A stretch of DNA of 64,000 nt, from contig JAVTVX010000010.1 in NCBI GenBank assembly GCA_033439265.1, positions 7,440,001 to 7,504,000 on the forward strand, given 5' to 3'. This DNA is from Dillenia suffruticosa. Taxonomy: Eukaryota > Streptophyta > Magnoliopsida > Dilleniales > Dilleniaceae. The notes below the pieces were generated by a model. The model searched no databases. It saw only the letters and a list, made by a program, of their open reading frames with translations, and was not told the DNA's origin. Of the stretch, positions 57,129 to 64,000 are shown one piece after another (the first letter of the stretch is position 1; each line of letters begins with the position of its first letter). Position numbers and translations under genes: made by a program.

Positions 57129-58700
57129 CATACAGCCTACAAAGCCCACCTGCAATCCCCCCTTATTATTATTATTATTATTTTGTAGTGAAAATCAAAC
57201 CCAAATTTATTATAAAGAAAATATGATTAGTATCATTTGAGTTAAAATTCATTACCTATAACACCCCATTATGCAAAAGAGTTAATAAAGACCAAAGCAA
57301 TTCTAAAAATAAAGAAAGCCATTGTAAAAAATAAAGAAGAGCTCGTGTGCAATTACAGGATGATATCATCAATTTGAAGCTTAAGGCATGTTTGAAGGAA
57401 TCCCCAGTGATCAATTTATTGTAACAAATTGTAATTACCGCTCGACCCAACTATAAATGGTATTGCTATCATTCTTTGTTATTAGGGGATGGAAATTGAC
57501 ATCTGGGTGTCCAAGATTGCATTTTTGAGGAATTTGCAAATTGTCCATAACATGAAGGTGGTAGAGAGGACACTTGTAATTCTATAATTTTTTTTTTTTC
57601 TAGCACAGGGTTACCTCTAAAAATGATATTTTAGGTGGACGTGTGGGTGCCCTCTACATCGAGCTACTAAGAAATTTCAGGGTTCAATCCGATAATGCAA
57701 AATCTTCCTTAGAGAAGTAGACTTCGAAACTTTTGGTGTATGAAAGGATTTCAGACTACTTCTGCACACACACTTAACTCAAATTTCTACCAAACCATTT
57801 TCAACTCATTTCTCTCTCTCGAATGGAGCTTGCGAAGCAATGCAGGGCAAAGGACTCGTCGAACGCAATTCTTCTCGATTCTCTCCTCTCCGGAATTAGA
57901 ATTACTCCTCTTTCTTTCGTGGGTCAAAACTGTTTCAAATTGATATTGAATTTTTGAATTGTGTGTGCATTTGGTGCAGCAATTGGGCAAATTGCTTTGT
58001 ACAGTATACTCAATCATAGATAATAAAAAAAATAAATTAGGTTCACGTTAGCATGCTAACGTAATACAGTATACTCTAAAACAGGAAATTATGAACCCTA
58101 AAATAGGGATTTTTCCTTTTTAATACCATAATTAGGATTACTCCTCCTTTCTCCTTTGAATATCCTTAAGTTGTTTTAAGTTATTTGCATTTATTATAAT
58201 TTTATTGTACTAATAGTTGTTGATAAATAACATAGAACTTTACAAATGAAAGTAACATTTTCTCATAAAAAATTAACATTATCATTATAATGAAAATTTT
58301 ACATTCATCTAAAATATATAATTTAATTTAATTTCAACTAAACAAAATCTTAACTTTTTTAAATGCGGTGGAAAGAGAATTGACAAAGTTTTATTTTATA
58401 AATATATAGTATTTGAATTTTTTTTATTATTATAAAATAAAATCACTGATTATAAAGAACCTTTTGAAAGTAAAAAATTTAAGATATCTTGGTATTCTTT
58501 TCATGAATTTCGAAAAATGTATTTTTTCACGTTCATTTCTTTTATTATTTTTATTTTTATTATTATTATTTATTTCTTTTGATTGAGGTTTTATTATTAT
58601 ACATAAAGGTGAGAACTACGGCTTAATAAAAATAATAAATAAAAAAGAAGAGAGAGAATTAGCAAAGCTCGGACGAGTACGACCAAAAGTGAAAGCCTCA
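57129..58700. other. Intergenic DNA upstream of fibrillarin
   Basis: AT-rich with simple repeats (ATT near 57168-57184) and one small ORF listed separately. No other gene or element terminus is recognised. Confidence 0.5.
57823..57957 (+). CDS. Small ORF, 44 codons, function unknown
   Basis: ATG follows a CT-rich leader-like tract (TCTCTCTCTCGA). The product begins MELAKQCRAKDSSNAIL and then DSLLSGIRI, with no recognised family. A polypyrimidine-poor 'ttggtgcag' follows at about 57970, which could be a splice acceptor. It may be the start of a broken gene copy or chance. Confidence 0.2.
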   Translation: MELAKQCRAKDSSNAILLDSLLSGIRITPLSFVGQNCFKLILNF

Positions 58701-58717
58701 AGCGTTAACTAAGCCCG

Positions 58718-58726
58718 AAACCCTAA
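58718..58726 (+). promoter_or_regulatory. Telo-box (AAACCCTAA) of fibrillarin
   Basis: AAACCCTAA lies about 107 bp upstream of the ATG and 15 bp upstream of the TATA box. A second partial telo-box-like AAAACCCTAG lies at 58811-58820 in the leader. Telo-boxes are typical of plant genes for ribosome biogenesis and are bound by Myb-like and Pur-alpha factors, suggesting growth-linked co-regulation. Confidence 0.75.
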
Positions 58727-58740
58727 TTTGACAGACGCTC

Positions 58741-58748
58741 TATAAAAT
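58741..58748 (+). promoter_or_regulatory. TATA box of fibrillarin
   Basis: TATAAAAT lies 85-92 bp upstream of the start codon, followed by a C-rich leader region without ATG, consistent with transcription starting near 58770. Confidence 0.75.
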
Positions 58749-58832
58749 CCCCCGCAACATACCGCACTCTCCAAAACCCTCCGCCGAAGAACTTCCTACC
58801 CTCACTTCCTAAAACCCTAGTAACCCTCCATC

Positions 58833-62694
<3,862 letters not shown>

Positions 62695-64000
62695 GTGGCT
62701 AGCTTTTGCTCTCCCTCCTGGGGATCACCGGGCTAATTGGTAAAGCTTCTGCGAGCGAGACATAATTTACAATTTCTCCGGTTTTATCTGATTTAATTTA
62801 ACAAGGCTATGTTGTCATATATGGGATTTTGAGAATTGTTCTTTATATTTGAATTCATTAGCGGTTGATTTAAATGAATCATGCGAGCTGTGTTAAATCT
62901 GTTAATGTGCTGGTTATGCAATACAATTACAAATAATGCTCTGAATTAAATGGAGTAATTTTTAAAATGAATGGCATAATAACTAAATTGTTTCAAAGGG
63001 TTAGTGATGCAGCTCTTAGTGCTTGTTTGATTGGGTTTTTTTCTAAGGAGAAATTTTGCCAAACAAATTCTCCTCTTTAAAAAGTAATTTTTTTATGAAA
63101 AAAATTTTTGAAATTTTAAATATGTTCATATCGTAAATTTATGTGTCTTCATGTCTTTTTTGTCTTTTTAACTTTAATTTTTAATTTTTAATTTTTAATT
63201 TTATTTTAAAAATTATGAAATTAATTTATTTTTAAAAATTAAATTATTAAATTATTTTTAATTTTATATTAAAAGGAGACGAAAAACTGAACAAAGTCCT
63301 TGCTAAACGGACACTTAGTTCCCATCTTTTGACAAATTGAAGTTCCTTTTACAAATTGAAGTTGGGTGCTGGCAAGCCCTATGGTTGTTGAGTTTGCATC
63401 AAATTATAATCTAGGTCTTTAATAAGATATTTTAATGATATAAATCTTTCTCTTATAATATGATGATTTCGTATATAAATTTTTATATAATAAAAAAAAA
63501 TCAATTATAATCTAATTTTATCCTTAAGGGGCGTGTGGTCGTCCAAGCACGTGACCAACCCCCCCCCCCCCGGGCACCATCTTTTTTTTTATTCCTCATC
63601 CATTTATTTTTATTATTATTTTTTTTTTTTTACATTCAATTGCTTTTCATATTTTCTAGACCCTTTTTTGGCATTCGGGTCCTTTTTTTGGGCCAAGTCT
63701 TCCTCTTTTGTTTGATCCCTTTTTATCATTTGGATTTTATTTTCTTGCCCAATTTTGTCTATGGGACTCTGATTTATTTTTTCTTCCTTCTATATCTATG
63801 TCCGGCTATAAACTTAAAAGCGGCTTCGGTGTGGCCGTCTAAACACGCGATCACACCTCCCACGTGACCATTTTTTTTGTTTTTTGCATCCAAGTCCTGT
63901 GGTCGTCCTTCTCGGTACTGTTCAGTGTTCGATTGGGTGCTTTTCTTCCGGGTTTTTTTCCCCTTTTCTGTTTTTTTCCTGGTCAGCCGGTGCCCTTTTT
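62695..64000. other. Fibrillarin 3' flank and AT-rich DNA, no gene seen
   Basis: The first 200-300 bp are the fibrillarin 3' UTR and polyadenylation region; no single AATAAA signal stands out. The rest is AT-rich with a 13-C run (63559-63571) and two related GC-richer stretches (about 63530-63580 and 63820-63870) sharing 'gtggtcgtc' or 'gtggccgtc' and 'acgtgacc', which may belong to an unidentified repeat. ORFs there read through T-rich DNA and are not convincing. Confidence 0.5.

Overview
This is a plant nuclear window, most likely from a eudicot. The evidence is AT-rich intergenic DNA, one seven-exon gene with GT-AG introns and a telo-box promoter, and plant-type retroelements: SIRE/Maximus-like Copia, Tekay-like and Tat-like Ty3/Gypsy, and a BED-finger hAT transposon. 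No bacterial, organellar or viral genome organisation is seen. Three gene loci look intact. The rest is pseudogenes, mobile elements and their nests. All calls come from reading the sequence; no database search was possible.

Region 1 (1-7.4 kb) is AT-rich DNA with two CACTA-type non-autonomous elements, followed by a small single-exon C2-domain gene (minus strand, 5940-6527). Region 2 (7378-21084) is a nest. An old solo LTR (TSD AATTT) is split by a nearly complete but decayed Copia element (8168-20047, TSD CCTAT) with 2.1-kb LTRs, gag, pol and an extra 3' ORF. Region 3 (21.3-23.5 kb) is the sister copy of the C2 locus (22202-22858). Without the nest, the two C2 genes are close tandem duplicates about 2 kb apart. 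Region 4 (23.5-26.4 kb) is gene-poor.

Region 5 (26.4-47.1 kb) is a second and larger nest. It starts with an LTR, a primer-binding site and gag-protease remnants of a Tat-like Gypsy element, then a tandem array of about 66 bp and an antisense coiled-coil ORF remnant. This is interrupted by a complete minus-strand Tekay-like chromovirus (30676-41890) lying against a truncated second one (41891-45663), which keeps an intact chromodomain. Further minus-strand remnants follow to about 47.1 kb. Region 6 (47.1-57.1 kb) holds a decayed F-box/DUF295 gene, a 5.1-kb hAT transposon (50580-55698, near-perfect 8-bp TSD) and an inverted solo LTR of the Tat-like family (56245-57123, TSD AATAT).

Region 7 (58.7-62.7 kb) is the main functional gene, fibrillarin, the box C/D snoRNP 2'-O-methyltransferase (307 aa). 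Its fifth intron carries a box C/D snoRNA, as described for Arabidopsis fibrillarin genes. Here the snoRNA and its surroundings are duplicated in tandem (431-bp unit), and only the downstream copy keeps a canonical box D. The gene therefore encodes both a snoRNP enzyme and a guide RNA that would assemble with it. No gene is recognised in the last 1.3 kb.
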